Part shown: positions 42,458 to 55,011 of the stretch, in pieces
Layout: each line of letters begins with the position of its first letter
Numbering within the stretch: the stretch's first letter is position 1
Source: Thermothielavioides terrestris NRRL 8126
Taxonomy: Eukaryota; Ascomycota; Sordariomycetes; Sordariales; Chaetomiaceae
Direction of reading: 5' to 3'
DNA: 64,000 nucleotides
Assembly: GCF_000226115.1 (NCBI RefSeq)
Contig: NC_016457.1
Span: forward strand, 1,054,001-1,118,000
Position numbers and translations under genes: made by a program
The notes under the pieces: generated by a model
Told to the model about the DNA's origin: nothing
Databases searched by the model: none
The model's input: only the letters and a program-made list of their open reading frames with translations

Positions 42458-45082
42458 CTACCTCAACCCGCCCAGAAGCATCTCGAGCCCGGGGACCTGC
42501 TCGGCGCACAGACTGCGCAGCTCCTGGCCGGCGGACTCGCACTGGCCGATCTGCACGACGGCAGCGACGAGGTCGCGGGCGACGGCCTCGCCGACGGCGC
42601 TGTCGCGGCGGTAGGCCGGGTGGCGGGCGACGAAGTGGCGGATCCAGCGGGCGGCGGTCCACAGCTCGCCGCTGGCGCGGCGGCGGATCAGGTCCAGGTA
42701 GGCGGCGAGGCGGCAGCGCGTGGCCACGTCGACGTTGACGCTATCCAGGTAGCTCTCCACGAGCGGGATCAGGCCGGGGAAGTCGTCATCGTTTTCGTCG
42801 CCGGCTTGTGCTTGTTTTTGTTGTTGTTCTGGGGAAGAAGCGGAAGTGGAACCGGCGGCGGCGGAATCTGCGGGCTGCAGGTTGGAGTAGGACGCGGTGG
42901 CGCGGGCGTAGGCGGAGCCGTTGATGATCTCGTTGACCGACATGAGGCGGTACTCGTCCTCGACGGGGCCGGTGGGCGTCGGCGGGCGGCTGACCACCGG
43001 GGTGGAGGCGCCCGAGGCGGAGCTGCTGCGCGCGGTGCGCGAGGAGGACGTCGGGAACGGGTTGCGGCGGAAGTAGAAGCGGCGCGACAGCACGGCGTCG
43101 CGCGCGTGCGCCGTCTCCATGTTCTCGTCCACCTTGGTGATGGGGATGTAAAAGTTGAGGTCGAACGACAGGATGACGCGCGTGATGAGCACCATGAAGA
43201 CGGCGAAGGCCGCGTTCTCGAAGTCGGTGATCTGGATCTCCATGGGGCGGAACTCGACCCGCCACCCGATGCTGTTGTCGGCCGGCGGCGGCTTGAAGCG
43301 CATGTGCTGCCAGTTGGTGCTCTGGATGTTCTCGAAGTGGTCCGTCTTGCTCAGGTCGAGCTTCTCCAGGTCCTCCGAGAAGACGACGAGCGGGTCGCGG
43401 ATGAAGAGGTGCGCAAAATGCGTGGCCAGCCGGTCGTCCATGCCCCCGTCGAGGAGCTGCTGCTTGATGTCCTCGTCGATGACGAGATCCGGGTCGAGGT
43501 ACTCGGGCCGCAGCCGGGGGTCCTCGGAGATGTACGTCGAGTTGGAGGCGTAGCGTGACTTGGGTATCCTCCAGCGGTCGTTCACCAGTGGCTGACTGAG
43601 CGTTAGCACGAGGGAGCGGAGGAAAAGAGGAATGCTGGCTGGCCTGCTCCGTTACCTTCTCACCCAACTCCTCCGGCGTGCGGTCGTCGACGGCTTTGCT
43701 GATCTGATTCCACCGCACGTCCGTGTCGGCAAGGAAACCCTTGTACACGGGCGTCGCGGCCGTCAACGCGAGCATGATCGGGCCCAGCGGGCTCAGCTGG
43801 TCGTACATCTGCCTGCCCTCGTTTATGTTCTTTGCCTGGAAGGTGATCTGTAGGCAGCAGCTGCCCATGCCGAAGGCCATGGCGTCCATGTGGATGAAGT
43901 TGTCGGGCGCGGCGCCGTTGCGCACGTCGTCGTCCTCGGGCCACTGGTGCAGGTCGTAGTTGACGGTCGGGTCCTTCCAGGGCCACGGCGTCTTCTCGTC
44001 CCGGAACACGGGCACGTTGACCTGCACCTTGCGGCCGCGGCGGGAGCGAATGTTGGCTGCGAGGGTCGGGAAGCGGATGTGCGGGTTGGCGATCTCGTCC
44101 GGCACGAACTGGGATCTCAGCCTGGGCCCCGAGACAGGGTAGAACGGCTCGGTGAACACTCCGGGGCAGCCGAGCCTGGGGAATGTCGTCAACGTGATGG
44201 GGTATTCGTTGGCCCGCATATGGTCTCGGGCAATGCACCTCCTGCAGACCGGTCAGAGTCGAGGCCAGCAAATGTGGAACGGCCGGAATGGCCGTACCTC
44301 AGCCTCATGTTTGGCTCGACCTCGAGGAGCTCCTTAAACTCGATGCCCCACGGCTTGCCAGGGGTAGCCTCGAGCATGAACCTCCCAAATTCTGGGTGGA
44401 ACACTGGGGGTGGCTGGCTTGTGCTATAGTTGGGGATCGTTAGCCTGGTGCTCAGGGGCAGTCAGCAAGATGTTCGGGGCTTACTGGGCATTGGAGCCAT
44501 CCGGAAGCGGCGGGGCACATTTCGCCTTGGAGAGCGCTGTGTCACTTGCCAGAGCTTTGAGGATGTCTGCTTGCCTCAGGGACAGCAGGACCTTGGGGTC
44601 GTCCTTGGAGTACGTCACAACCAAGTACTCGACCTACGAATGAGAGGGCGTAAGGGAGTCGGCCACGGGTACACGGAGGGAGCCAAGGAGGGGGGAAGTA
44701 CCTCATCTCCCCAAAGCATAGCATCGCGCTCCTTTCCCTTGGCCTTGTTCCATATTTCGAGTAGTTGCTACAGCAACAGCAGCAAGTCAGTCAGCCAGTC
44801 ATAATGGTCAATGGAAAATTCCGGAAGGCCCGGGGGTTAAGAAAGGATAGGGTTAGCGGGTAACGAGCGGACCGAGGCTCACCTTGATCCCCCAGGATCT
44901 GACAAGATGAGCTTGCTTCTTGGCCTCTGGCCAATCCAGAGCCGTTCCCAGAGCCCTGTAACCGGCAGGCTATTAGCATGGCGACATGGCTAGGGAAGTT
45001 GGTGTTATGGCGCGGCAGACAGGGTGGCCAGCGCAGCCTAAACAGAGGTGGGGGGGGGGAAAGGTACGCACAGAAGACCCAT
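42458..45082 (-). CDS. Glutamate-cysteine ligase (gamma-glutamylcysteine synthetase)
   Basis: The first and rate-limiting step of glutathione synthesis: ATP-dependent joining of glutamate and cysteine. Seven exons on the minus strand: 45072-45082, 44883-44955, 44702-44767, 44485-44633, 44298-44423, 43656-44241 and 42458-43591, giving 714 aa (eukaryotic GCL type). The first coding exon is only 11 nt (MGLL plus part of a codon) and joins to LALGTALDWPEAKKQ. Family motifs are AMLWGDEVEYLVV, PPVFHPEFGRFMLEATPG, MRANEYPITLTTFPRLG, HMDAMAFGMGSCCLQITFQA, NDRWRIPKSRYASNSTYIS and IGWRVEFRPMEIQITDFENAA. The C-terminal third contains a Ser/Gln-rich insert (from about TSSSRTARSSS to SPEQQQKQ). The last exon carries more than half of the protein. 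Reading frame and phase agree at all six junctions. Confidence 0.96.
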
Positions 45083-47184
45083 TGTTAAGTGAGTGCTCTT
45101 CTTCCTCGGACTGATTCAGCTATGAACAGGCGCCGTCTGACGTAAATATTGGCGCTGATGGGCAGCTCCCTTGTCCAAGAAATGCAAGATGGGCCGTGCA
45201 GGATGGACGTAGCTAGCAAGTACCGACACGGCACTTACAGTGACAGCGAAAAAGGACGGTCCGGCGGTATAAGTCTGGCTGCTCAGAGGGCGGCGTCTGT
45301 GGCTTGTTGACTTTCGAGCGCTCACGGTCGACAGGCAGAAGAAGACAACCAATCGTGTGACGGGCGAGATGAACCGGTGGGAGATGATGCTATCGTGAGC
45401 ACCGGGATCCCAAGCAAGTGTCGGGCCAGAACACACGACCGACGGGCAATGGGAGCAAGGGCGTTGGCGGCACCTCGATAAAACGTCCCAGCGCCTTCTC
45501 CCGAGATCCTCCCCCTGATCTCACCTCTCTCTGCTCCTCACTTCGAGTCTCTCACCGGTGATCCCACACGGGCACCTCGCGAGAGCCGAACTCCAATGGG
45601 TGGTCGCCCCTGCAAGCCCCCCACGCGCGCAGCCTCGAGCGCCGCGGGTTTGCTTGGGGTGCTGCGCGAATCAGAAGGTGTGACGCCGCCGAAGTGGTTG
45701 CGGGCGCAAAGACGTCATGCAGAGCACGCAATCGTTCTCGGCTTCCACTGGACGGGCCGTTACGCGGGGTTTCACGTGGCAGGTGTCAATCCCGGTGGTG
45801 AGGGACGCGCGGATGAGATAACGATAAGCGTGCCAACGGGGATCGAGGGCTCTTGTTCCGGTACTTAGTTTAAATAGGCAAGCCGCGGGTTTACAATAAT
45901 AATAACAATACCTTCAGCGAGCGGGAGGATTCGAAGGATTTAGCTGGCGTATGCCTCGAACTTTGCCCGACTGTGCGACCGTCTCGGTTTGATATCGTCG
46001 CGTCGTTGTCCGTGGCTGTGACGAAGCGCTCAACTTGAAGATGCCGCGGACCTCAGTAACGCCCTCCCTTCTTCACCCAGCTTTCTTCAACAAACAGCTG
46101 GGGAAGTGTTCGCAACCGAGGAAAAGGACGGGTAGGAAAAGCTCCCCAGAAATCGGAGAATGAGTTCCGACCGCGGGGAGCTCAGGAGAAGTACGAGCAC
46201 AGCAGAGCGGCAAAAGATTTCTTTCGAAACCCTAACACCGCTGCTCCGATGCCGTAAGCTTCGCTTTGTGGGGTTGGATGTAAGCAACAATGGGCAATGG
46301 ATGACCTGGCGAAAATTTCCCTCTCGCCCTTGCCGAGACATGACATCGAACACATGGGACGAAAAGGGCCGGGACCTTCACCTTCCTCGCGGCGGGCGTG
46401 GGGCCGTCTCGCCCCTTCCCCGTCTGCCCGCTGATTAATCATCCAGTTCCGGGTCATCCATCATGACATCCCGCAGAAAACGTGCGCCCATCGGGCCGAC
46501 ACGAGACGCGGCGGCTGGTAACAGTCGCGGAGAGTCGAGTCCTCCTGCAGCAGCGCTTGCAGAGGCAAGATGCTGCATGGCAGAGCGGTGGAAGCATCTC
46601 CGTTTATATCCTTCCCGCCAGCGTCAGTGAGCACATTGCGTGAAAAAGCCGTGCTTGCTGAATGCCCCGCTTGAAGAAGAATGAGGGGCTCTCCTGATAA
46701 GGATAACGCTGTGGAGATAAGGCAAACTCAGCCCTAACCCTGAATGCCAAGACGGTAATGTAAAGGCATGGAATTGCCTCGGCCGGGGATTCAGGTATTT
46801 CCCACAAACAGCAACCGACAGAACAGACGGTGCACATGATCTCTCAAAATGAAGCATCCAACTACTACGGTTTATATACGGTTCGGATTACAACAGCGTA
46901 TAGTTTCTGAAAGGCGACAAACCCTCCTCATCCCAAATCCAAAGATCAAACGCCCCAGATGCTTCCTCCCATGTTCCCGTTCTGGGTCTTCGCACCCTTC
47001 ACTCCCACCAACCCAAACTCCGTTCCCATGCATCTGTACATGGCATGCATATATGCCACAAGCTCCGACAACCCTATAGGAACCCGCAGAAGACGACAAC
47101 AGAAAAAAAGATAGTATAGTTACAGCACGGTTTAGTATGTATATACCCACACCTCAAACCAGCCCGCTACCTTAGTTAAGGTAG
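45083..47184. other. Intergenic DNA between GCS and the CFEM gene
   Basis: 2.1 kb. Both neighbours are on the minus strand, so this is the GCS promoter (near 45083) and the CFEM-gene 3' UTR (near 47184). Short frames show no domain. No gene called. Confidence 0.4.
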
Positions 47185-50051
47185 TTATTGCACATCCAAC
47201 ACCAGATCCTCCCCCCTCCTCGTCGGCGTCAGCTCCGGCACCCAACCAGGCGTGATCGGCACCGGCCCGTACTCCTGGTACTGCTGCTGCTGCTGCGGCG
47301 GCTGCTGCTTCTCCTGCTTCTGCTTCTCCTGCTGCCGCGGCTGCTGCGGAGGCTGCGGCAGCGGTTCCTCCTCCTTCTTCCACCCGCGGCCCTTCCGCCC
47401 CGACCCGATGCCAATGCCGTTGCCGTTGCCGAGGCTGAGCGCCGCCGCCTTGTCGGCGCCGCGGCGCTTGGCGAGCAGCGAGCTCTGACTCTGGCTCTGA
47501 CTCTGGGCCTGGGGCTGCTTCCGGCTCGCCGGGCTGTGGTTGTCCGGCGTAGCCTGCGGCGTGGGCAGGTCGGTGGGCCGGCGTGGCCCGGTCGGGCGCT
47601 GCTGTTGCTGCTGTTGCTGCTGCTGTTGTGGCCGTTGTTGTTGTTGTTGGGGTGGGGTTGCGGTTGCGAACCGTCGCCGCCGAGGAGGGCTCTCGGCTGG
47701 GAGTTCGTAGGGCGGACTGGGTGGTGGTAGCGGCGGCAGTGGTTGTTGTTGTTGCGCTCGTGCGCGCGCTGTCGGCGGTTGGGCGCGTCTTGCGGACGGG
47801 TTGGTTTGCGGCGGCTGGTTCCAGTATGACGCCGGGTTGGCGACTTGCCGCTGGCGCTCCCAGTACTGCGCTTCGATTGCTGGAGCCAGCTTGAACCGGG
47901 CCTCGGGAGAGCCGGTGCGCGCCCGGCCTGGGTTGCGGTTCGGGGCCGGTTGCATGTTCGGGGCGTTCCAGGGTCTCGTTGGCCCAGCGCTCGACTGGGG
48001 GGCGGCAGATGGGGTTGCGGTCTTGGTCTTCGGCAGTGAGCCTGCTCCGGCGGTGCTGGAATGCCCCGGTGGGCGCCAGACGTTGTATTGATTCTCCGGA
48101 GGAAGCAAGTCGGATCCGGGTGCCTGCTGTCCCTCATTGCTCCTCGGTATCTTGGGGTATTTGACCGGCGACTTTCCCGGAGATATCGGCGTGTGAAGGG
48201 ATTCGGTGACCGGCGATAGATCCTCGTCCTCGAAGGGCCCTGCGGCCGCTGACTCGATTGAGGTCGCCGACTCAAGTGATATCCTGCGGCTTGCTCTCCT
48301 GGCGGAGCGCCGCTTGCTCCTCACGCCTGTCAAATCCCTGGAGTCGCGTACGGCGGCGAAGTACGGATCCGGAGGTCGGTTCTTGACCTGGTTCGGTGCG
48401 CCTCCGGGACTCTCCGCGGTCTGGGACAATCGCTCGGAGAGGTTGGGGCTCGAGAGCTGTGGCATCCGCCGCTGGTCTTTGAACGCGATGGGAGAACCCA
48501 GCCGGGGCTGTCCGGGTTTCCTAGGCAGCCTGAGTGGCGACACGACGGCGTCGGGCACAAATCCGCCATAGACATCGCTGGCTCTCTCAGCCCTGGTCTT
48601 ATGGTCGGGGCTTGGCAGCTCGACCTCGACGGGTGCCGATGGGGCCTCCTGGATGACCGTTTTCGTAGGTATTGACGCCTGCGCTTGTCGGGTCGAGGGG
48701 TTGCTCAGAATCCAATTTCCCGCCCTATCGGCGTAGTACGTCGTCGAGGCGGACTGGGGATCTGAAGCTGGTGGCCGCCAGATGATGGTGCCAGGAGCGA
48801 GATCGCCCTCCCCATCCTCAGCAAACTCGGTAACCACGCTATCCCTCACGCTCGCTGGCACGCGGGTCGCTTGCTCCGGGCCCTTCGGGATGGCCAGCGT
48901 CAATATCGGCTTTGGTGGGCTCTGTCTCACCGACGGTGGTTGAGATTCGCTCGCGGGGGTCACGACAACCTTGGGCACACTCGATACAGACGTTGTGGGA
49001 GCGGAGGCTGGCGCGGCGTTCGCAGGCCGGACCGAGGTCGGAGGGGGAGCGAGCAAGGAAGCTAGCGCTGGTGATGGCCTAGCGAGGACGCCACCGCGGG
49101 CAGGAATGGGAGGGATGGCGAGGCCGACACCACCCTGCTGCATGTTTGGCTGCCGCCGTGCAGCTGCCGGGTTTCGGACCGGCGCTCCAATCAATGGGCT
49201 GGAGATCTGGACACCGGGAGCACTGAGCGGACGGCTTTTCCTGCCGAAGCTCATTGAGTCCCTGAGTCGGGAGAAGCCCCGTTCAAGGTCACCGAACCTC
49301 GACCGCCGAACGCATCTCGCGATCAGCACAAGCATGATGCCGAAGACCACGACGGCGATGCACCCGAGCGTGATGCCCACGATCTGTGCGCTGCTGAGCT
49401 GTGCCTGACCAGCAGAAGTGTCCGGGCTTGCGGTGGGCGTCGATGCGGGAGCTGCCAGGCCGGTCGAAGCCGTCGTGGGACTCGTCTCGGTGCCTGTCGG
49501 GAGACTGACAGTCGGTGTCGGCGTAGTAGATATCGTCACGGTTGCCATTCCCCTGCTCGACGTCGTCGGCAATGCTGTTGGCACGAGAAGAGGCCCGGTT
49601 CCCGACTGGGGGACGACGAGGGTTGCCACAATGGTCGAGTGTGTCTCCGGGGCTGCCCTCGCAATTCCAACACACATGTTGTAGGCTGTGCCCGTCGCGT
49701 CATCTGGAAAACAATCAGCCCGGCTCGTCTCCATCTTCCGGCGGCCAACTCACTGGCGACGTCCTGGCCATTGCAGGCGCCAAACCTGCTCTCTCCCACG
49801 AGACACGACAGGGCGCCCTCGCCGATGGTATACCCTGAGCTGCCCCGCTGCCGGCACAGGCAGTCCAGCGAGGGTGAGTTGCCGCATATCGCCGCGTCGA
49901 AGTTGGCCGAGATGAAGGACTGGAAGCAGGCCTGGGCGCAAACCGGTACGAAGTCTAAGATCTCGGAGGTGATATTGGTGGTCGCCGCGGCGGCAACAGC
50001 AGGAAGGATCGTCAGCGTCGCGAGGCATAACCTTGATAACCGACATGCCAT
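47185..50051 (-). CDS. CFEM-domain single-pass membrane protein with long Gln/Pro-rich tail
   Basis: Exons are 49754-50051 and 47185-49703 (50-nt intron), giving 938 aa. The signal peptide is about residues 1-20. A CFEM-like module follows with eight cysteines: VCAQAC, AICG, LDCLC, LSC, GACN and, across the splice, YNMCVG. A Ser/Thr/Pro-rich stalk (about 120-200) leads to one transmembrane helix (about 206-228) with a basic stop-transfer CVRRSRF. The remaining roughly 700 residues are predicted cytoplasmic, disordered and Pro/Ser/Gln-rich, with poly-Gln and QS repeats near the C-terminus. CFEM proteins bind haem or act in adhesion, signalling or host contact; the layout here is receptor- or sensor-like, but no signalling domain is visible in the tail. 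The first in-frame ATG is 50051. Confidence 0.85.
47598..47650. repeat. Poly-Gln coding triplet repeat in the CFEM gene
   Basis: Mixed CTG/TTG triplets on the plus strand encode poly-Gln on the minus strand (two Gln runs split by an Arg-Pro), within the cytoplasmic tail. A second Gln-rich cluster lies near 47280-47345. Length variation between strains is likely. Confidence 0.8.
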
Positions 50052-52457
50052 CCTCCCGAGCAACGTCTGGAAGCGGAGGTCAGAGATCGGGGGTTCCACC
50101 GGCAACTGCTTTTTCGGCGCACCTCAGATCAGCGAGAGTTCAGTCCATCTGCGCTCCAGATTGCAAGGAGTCTTGAGCCCACTCCGGAGACCCTCGACGG
50201 GTCGGACAAAAGCGACGACGGCAGATGGTAGGGTAGGTGCCGGAGGCCGCACTGCCAATGGAAAAGGGAACCCCTGATGGGAGAGCTGGCCGCCGGATGG
50301 CCTCCGCGGCTGCAGGCGGGCAGGACACTGGGCCGAGCGCCCAACCTGTTCTTGCCCTAGATTGTAGACATTAAACGGAGACGCCCAGCATCTCCCATGG
50401 TACGTAGAGGTATGAGTCTACCGAAGCGAGAGACGAGGTCGGATAGGAGAAAAGAGAAGACGGAGAGGATAGATGGGAGACCGCGCCGGTCACCACAATG
50501 AGATAGATGGTCAACAACCGCGACAGACACAAAAGGGGAACCACCACACGGACGGTGTCACACAAGATGATGATAGGATTAATCCCCGGGTGACCTGAAA
50601 CCGAGTGTGAGAGAGAGATAATGATACAGCACAAGCACAGCGGCCAAGGAAAGGGAAGACGTGGCGAGTCTCGAGACGGAGGAGAAGCACGAGCACGATT
50701 TCCATGGCAAAGCGGCCATCCACAGCGGCCCTCCGCCCTTTTTCATCTCTTGCCGCCGGCGTTCTCATCAACGATCCTCAACAAGTCGTATCGTTCGCTG
50801 TGCGTTTCGCTCGCTCTGCGCTAAATGACACAGCGCCTTGGCCCCAACCCAAAGCAGCCACTCACACCCACCGGATCACGCAGCTGCGTCCCCCCCGCCG
50901 CACCGCCACCCCTGGGAAGCGAGCCGATGGGAGGAGACCTGCAGGTCGCGTGTGTCCAGCCTCCAGCCTCCAGCCTCCAGTCTTCATGTCTCCCCACGGC
51001 GGCGGCGGCTTGTGAGAAGCGCGATCCGAATCGAGCCGAACCGACTGGGGAAAGGGCAGGGCGAATGAGCGTCGACAAGACAACCCCCGAATCAGCAGTG
51101 CGCGTGCAACCTCCGCGCCCCAAGGGGCCCAATCAATCTCCGGGCGCGGGCGGCAGCGACCATTGGCCAGACCTGCTATTATTTCTGAATTGCATACAAA
51201 GTTACATCCGTACATGCCCCCAGTAGTGTAGTACAACCGGACTGGAGAGAACGCTTGCCGATGCCCGGGAACGGCGCCGGGCGTGGCGCGCGGCGTGGCG
51301 GTACCTACCTGACTTGATTAATCCGCACTTCCAGACAGCTGCCCACCTTAGTTCACCTGCAACACGCAGCGGAGGGGACGCAAGCGAACGCAAACAACGC
51401 ACGCCGATCAGATCAGACGACTCTAAAGATGGCAAGCAGAGGACGGGAACAGCGGGAAACCCCTTGCAGAAAGAGGTAAGGATCCACCGCCCATCCATCC
51501 GCAGTGCTTGCATGCATCGCTCCAGTGCAGCAGTGCAGGACAGAGAGAGCTGCGGGAGCGAATGGGCTGAGGAGAGGGCCTGGAACGGATGCGCGCGCGC
51601 TTGGCCGGCGTCTAAAATTGGATGCTTGCAGAGATCTACCCACAGGTCTGGGCCACGATTGGGCGCGAAGGAGAAGAGGTGCGAAGATCTGGTCACGTGG
51701 AGGTTTGCCGCGGGAGCCAATCAGGTGGCTTCTCTTTAGTGTACTATATACCTACCAGGTAACGAGAGTAAGGCAGGTAGTGAGGTGCCAAAGCTGTTTC
51801 AACACTGCCACTCGGTAAATCGCGGGTGAAGCAGGGCTTCTACTAAACTGAGCCCAAGACATGTCTCAGATTGTTGGCTCAGCAACATTATTTGCTTTGC
51901 ACGGTTAAATCGCAGTTGTCTGGCGCAGTTCAGTTTGTGGCAGGGCTGAATGAAGCGGGGAGATCAGCGGAAGCACCTCAAGCGGCGCACCTGCGAAGGC
52001 AAGCGCCCAGGGGAGGCGATCACCGTGTCAACCAAAACCAAACAATGCACGGCAGCCCGACTGTGATACACCCAGGCGCAGAAGAAGCCCGCATCCCGGC
52101 GCCAACCCCGACACGTAGGATCCCGTCTTTTCCGGGTTGGCAGTTGAAAGCTGCGGAATTACACGCCAATATCCCTTCCCTTTTGGTATCTATCTGGATG
52201 CTCCCGTGCCGCATTAAGTACATACAACAAGCCATCACGGATCTCGACTCCTTCGAGAACTCCATCCTCAGTGCAAATTTTCGGCGTTTCATCTCGTAGT
52301 CATGTGGCAGTGCGATATCCTCTCTCTGCGCAACCGTTGCATCGACCTCCCCTAAAATCCCCTGCTACATCTGCCGGTTGGAAACAGGTCGCAAAGCTGC
52401 AATCTCAGATACTGCTGTGATCCTTTTTTCCCCCTTCTCACACAGAGCAGTCTTCCC
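50052..52457. other. Intergenic DNA between the CFEM gene and DBP5
   Basis: 2.4 kb between two minus-strand genes: CFEM promoter on the left, DBP5 3' UTR on the right. It contains CAGCCTC triplication at about 50957-50978 and CACGTG near 51694. No gene called. Confidence 0.4.
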
Positions 52458-54017
52458 TCAGTTTCCGAGCGCACTGGGTGCGTACTCGGGGCGCGCTCGG
52501 CTCGACTTGATGACGTCCTGCACCTTCTTCTCCGTGAGATCCCAGTCGTCCGGGCTCAGCTGCACCAAGTCGATCTGGTACCAGTCGGCGATCTGCGAGA
52601 GCGCCTCGAAGCTCTTGCGGTCGTAGACGAAGCTGATGCTGACTCCGACGCGCCCGAAGCGGCCGGTGCGGCCGATACGGTGGAGGTACGTCTCGGCATC
52701 GGGCTCCCTATCCCCGGGCCCCTTCATGGGGATGTCGTAGTTGATCACCATGGACACGCTGGAAACGTCGATGCCGCGCGCCAGGACGTTGGTGGTGATG
52801 AGCACCTTGGACCGGCCGGACCGGAAATCGTCGAGGAGAGCGTCGCGGTTCTGGCCCTCGTACGCGCCGTGTAGCACTGAGACCTTGTGTCCGTCGGCCT
52901 CCATCCGCCGCTGAATCTCGTTGGCACTTTCGCGCGTCTGTAGCCAAGAGTCAGAAACATGCACAGCTCAAGGCGAGCAGGACACAACAAGTGCAAAGAC
53001 GGACCTTGACAAAGATGACGGATGACCCAATGGTCATAAGACCGTAGAGCTTGCAGAGGATGTCGTACTTCTTGCTCTCATCCGGGCAGTCCATGTACAT
53101 CTGGGAAATGCCCTTGACCGTGAGGTCCTGGTGGCGGAGCTTGATCTCGTTCGCGTTCGGCGCGAACTTTCGGGCATAGTTCATGACCTTGTCGGGGAAG
53201 GTGGCCGAGAACAGGAGAGTTTGGATATTCTTCGGGAGCATACTAAGTCGCGTCGCGTCAGCATGGCAGGCAGAAAGGATCAAGGCACGGAGATTTTTTC
53301 TGGCACCCACTTCTTGACCCGGAGACACTGGTCGCCCATGCCTTGCTGGTCCAGCATGTTGTCGGCCTCGTCAATAACCAGGACCTTCAACTTTGACACG
53401 TCGAACTGGCGGCGGCGGACCAGGTCCAAGACGGTGCCCGGCGTTCCCACCACCGCGCTGGCCTTGACGCCCGTCTCGCGCGAAATGGAGCCGGGGATGG
53501 CCGCCTCGACGATCAGGTTCTCGCAGAACTGGCCGATCGTTTTGATGACGCCCTGGATCTGGCGCGCCAGCTCTCTGCTGGGCGCCAGGAGCAGCGCCTG
53601 CGGCTGCGTAGGCTGGGTGAAATCGACGCGCGACAGGACGGTGAGCACGAAGGCGGCCGTCTTGCCCGTGCCCGACTGCGACTGGGCGATCATGTTGCGC
53701 GGCGGGTTGCTGAGCATGAGAGGCAGGGCTTTTTCCTGGATCTTGGAGGGCTTCTTGAAGTTCATAGCCAAGAGGCCGTCGTTGATCTGCTTGGAAAGGC
53801 CGAGCTCTTCGAAGGAGGAGACGCCCGAGGCCAGCGGATTGTCGGTGTCGTTTTGCAGGTCGCTCAGCTTCACCTCAACGTCATACGACGACTCGATGAG
53901 ACCTCTGTTAAGCCCATCGTCGATCGGCTGCTCGGTGCCGTTGCCCTCGGCAGGGGCGGGCGCGTCGCTGGCGGGCGCGTCGCTCGGCTTGGAGATGCGG
54001 CTGGCCAGGTCCGCCAT
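52458..54017 (-). CDS. dbp5: DEAD-box ATP-dependent RNA helicase DBP5
   Basis: An mRNA export helicase that remodels mRNPs at the cytoplasmic side of the nuclear pore. Exons are 53311-54017, 53005-53242 and 52458-52937 (introns of 68 and 67 nt), giving 474 aa. Visible motifs are the Q motif around [13 protein letters not shown] (87-99), motif [11 protein letters not shown] (111-120), [19 protein letters not shown] (216-219), SAT (248-250), ARGID (368-372) and HRIGRTGR (401-408). The divergent N-terminal extension is Ala/Pro/Asp-rich with a duplicated ASDAP unit encoded by a 15-bp repeat. The splice after Lys235 uses GTGGGT and restores [19 protein letters not shown]. The frame is open upstream to about 54188, but the ATG at 54017 fits the family start. 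It is divergent from BZZ1. Confidence 0.96.
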
Positions 54018-55011
54018 GGCTGCGATTGTTGCGATCAGGAGACGAACGAACTGAAAAGAGGAGTCACGTCGGGGTAAGTTGATAGATGTCGAACGGGTCG
54101 CAAAGTAAAAGCGTAGCAGGGACAAGCGCGCGCGAAAAGGCGGAAGATTAAAACCGACGGATGCTGATGGGCAACGGGAGAGAACCAACTGGTCGAAGGG
54201 CGGCCCAGGACGAAAGCGTTGGACTCACGCAGGCGAAGGGCTCAGGAAGTAGAATCGGTGGGCAAACGATGGCGAAGGGCGAGTCCGTTCGCCGCTGAAA
54301 TTTTACCTATTTTTCTTGCCTCTGCTTGCTGGGACACAATCGCAGTCAACGATGGTGGGGCTGAGCTGCGAGCTGGAGTTGAACATTGGCGGGGCGCTTT
54401 TGGATCCCAAATTGTTAACTAGAGGTACCTTACCTACCTGAGTTAGGCGGCAAGGAAAACCAGCATAAGTTACCTAACGTTACCGTACAGTTTGCACAGA
54501 ACACTCCTTTGTGCAATGCTGTAACTATCGGTAACTACCTAATTTTTGATGACGAGCTCCCGTCGCTGAGGGTGCAATTTAGGTAGTGAGTAAGACATGG
54601 TCTTCTCCGCTCTTGCAAAGTCACACGAGCAGTCTGTGACTAAGCCGTGTCCATGCCATTTTTTTTGCATCATCTTGCTGTGTACCCAGGAAACAGTTTT
54701 CATATCTGTTGCTCGTGGAGGTAATCCGTATTTGTTCCAAATTGGCGGCTTCGGGCTTCCATCGCGACCCCGCGGAGCTGGTCTTGGCGCCGGCGCAGCA
54801 CCCCAGGCGGTTTCCGAAACGGGCATGGCAGTTGGCTCCTTCGCCGGGCCGTGTCCCTGAAAATGTCCCTCCCACATATCGCATTACGAGTACCACAGTA
54901 ACCCACCAACGCCCCGTCCAAACGACGAACGCTTTCGCATGTATGCGCCCCTGTGCCCTATTTTCATGACGAGGACCGGGGAATCAAGGATCTTGGAAGC
55001 GCACGGGAATC
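54018..55011. promoter_or_regulatory. Bidirectional promoter region, DBP5 / BZZ1
   Basis: About 1 kb between divergent genes; each gene's leader and promoter must lie within it. It includes TACCTTACCTACCTGAG near 54425. No coding sequence is supported. Confidence 0.5.

Noticed and set aside
42786..44219. Read-through minus-strand frame of 477 codons in GCS
   Set aside because: It starts in the true frame in exon 6 but runs through the intron at 43592-43655 and then out of phase; splicing restores the conserved protein.
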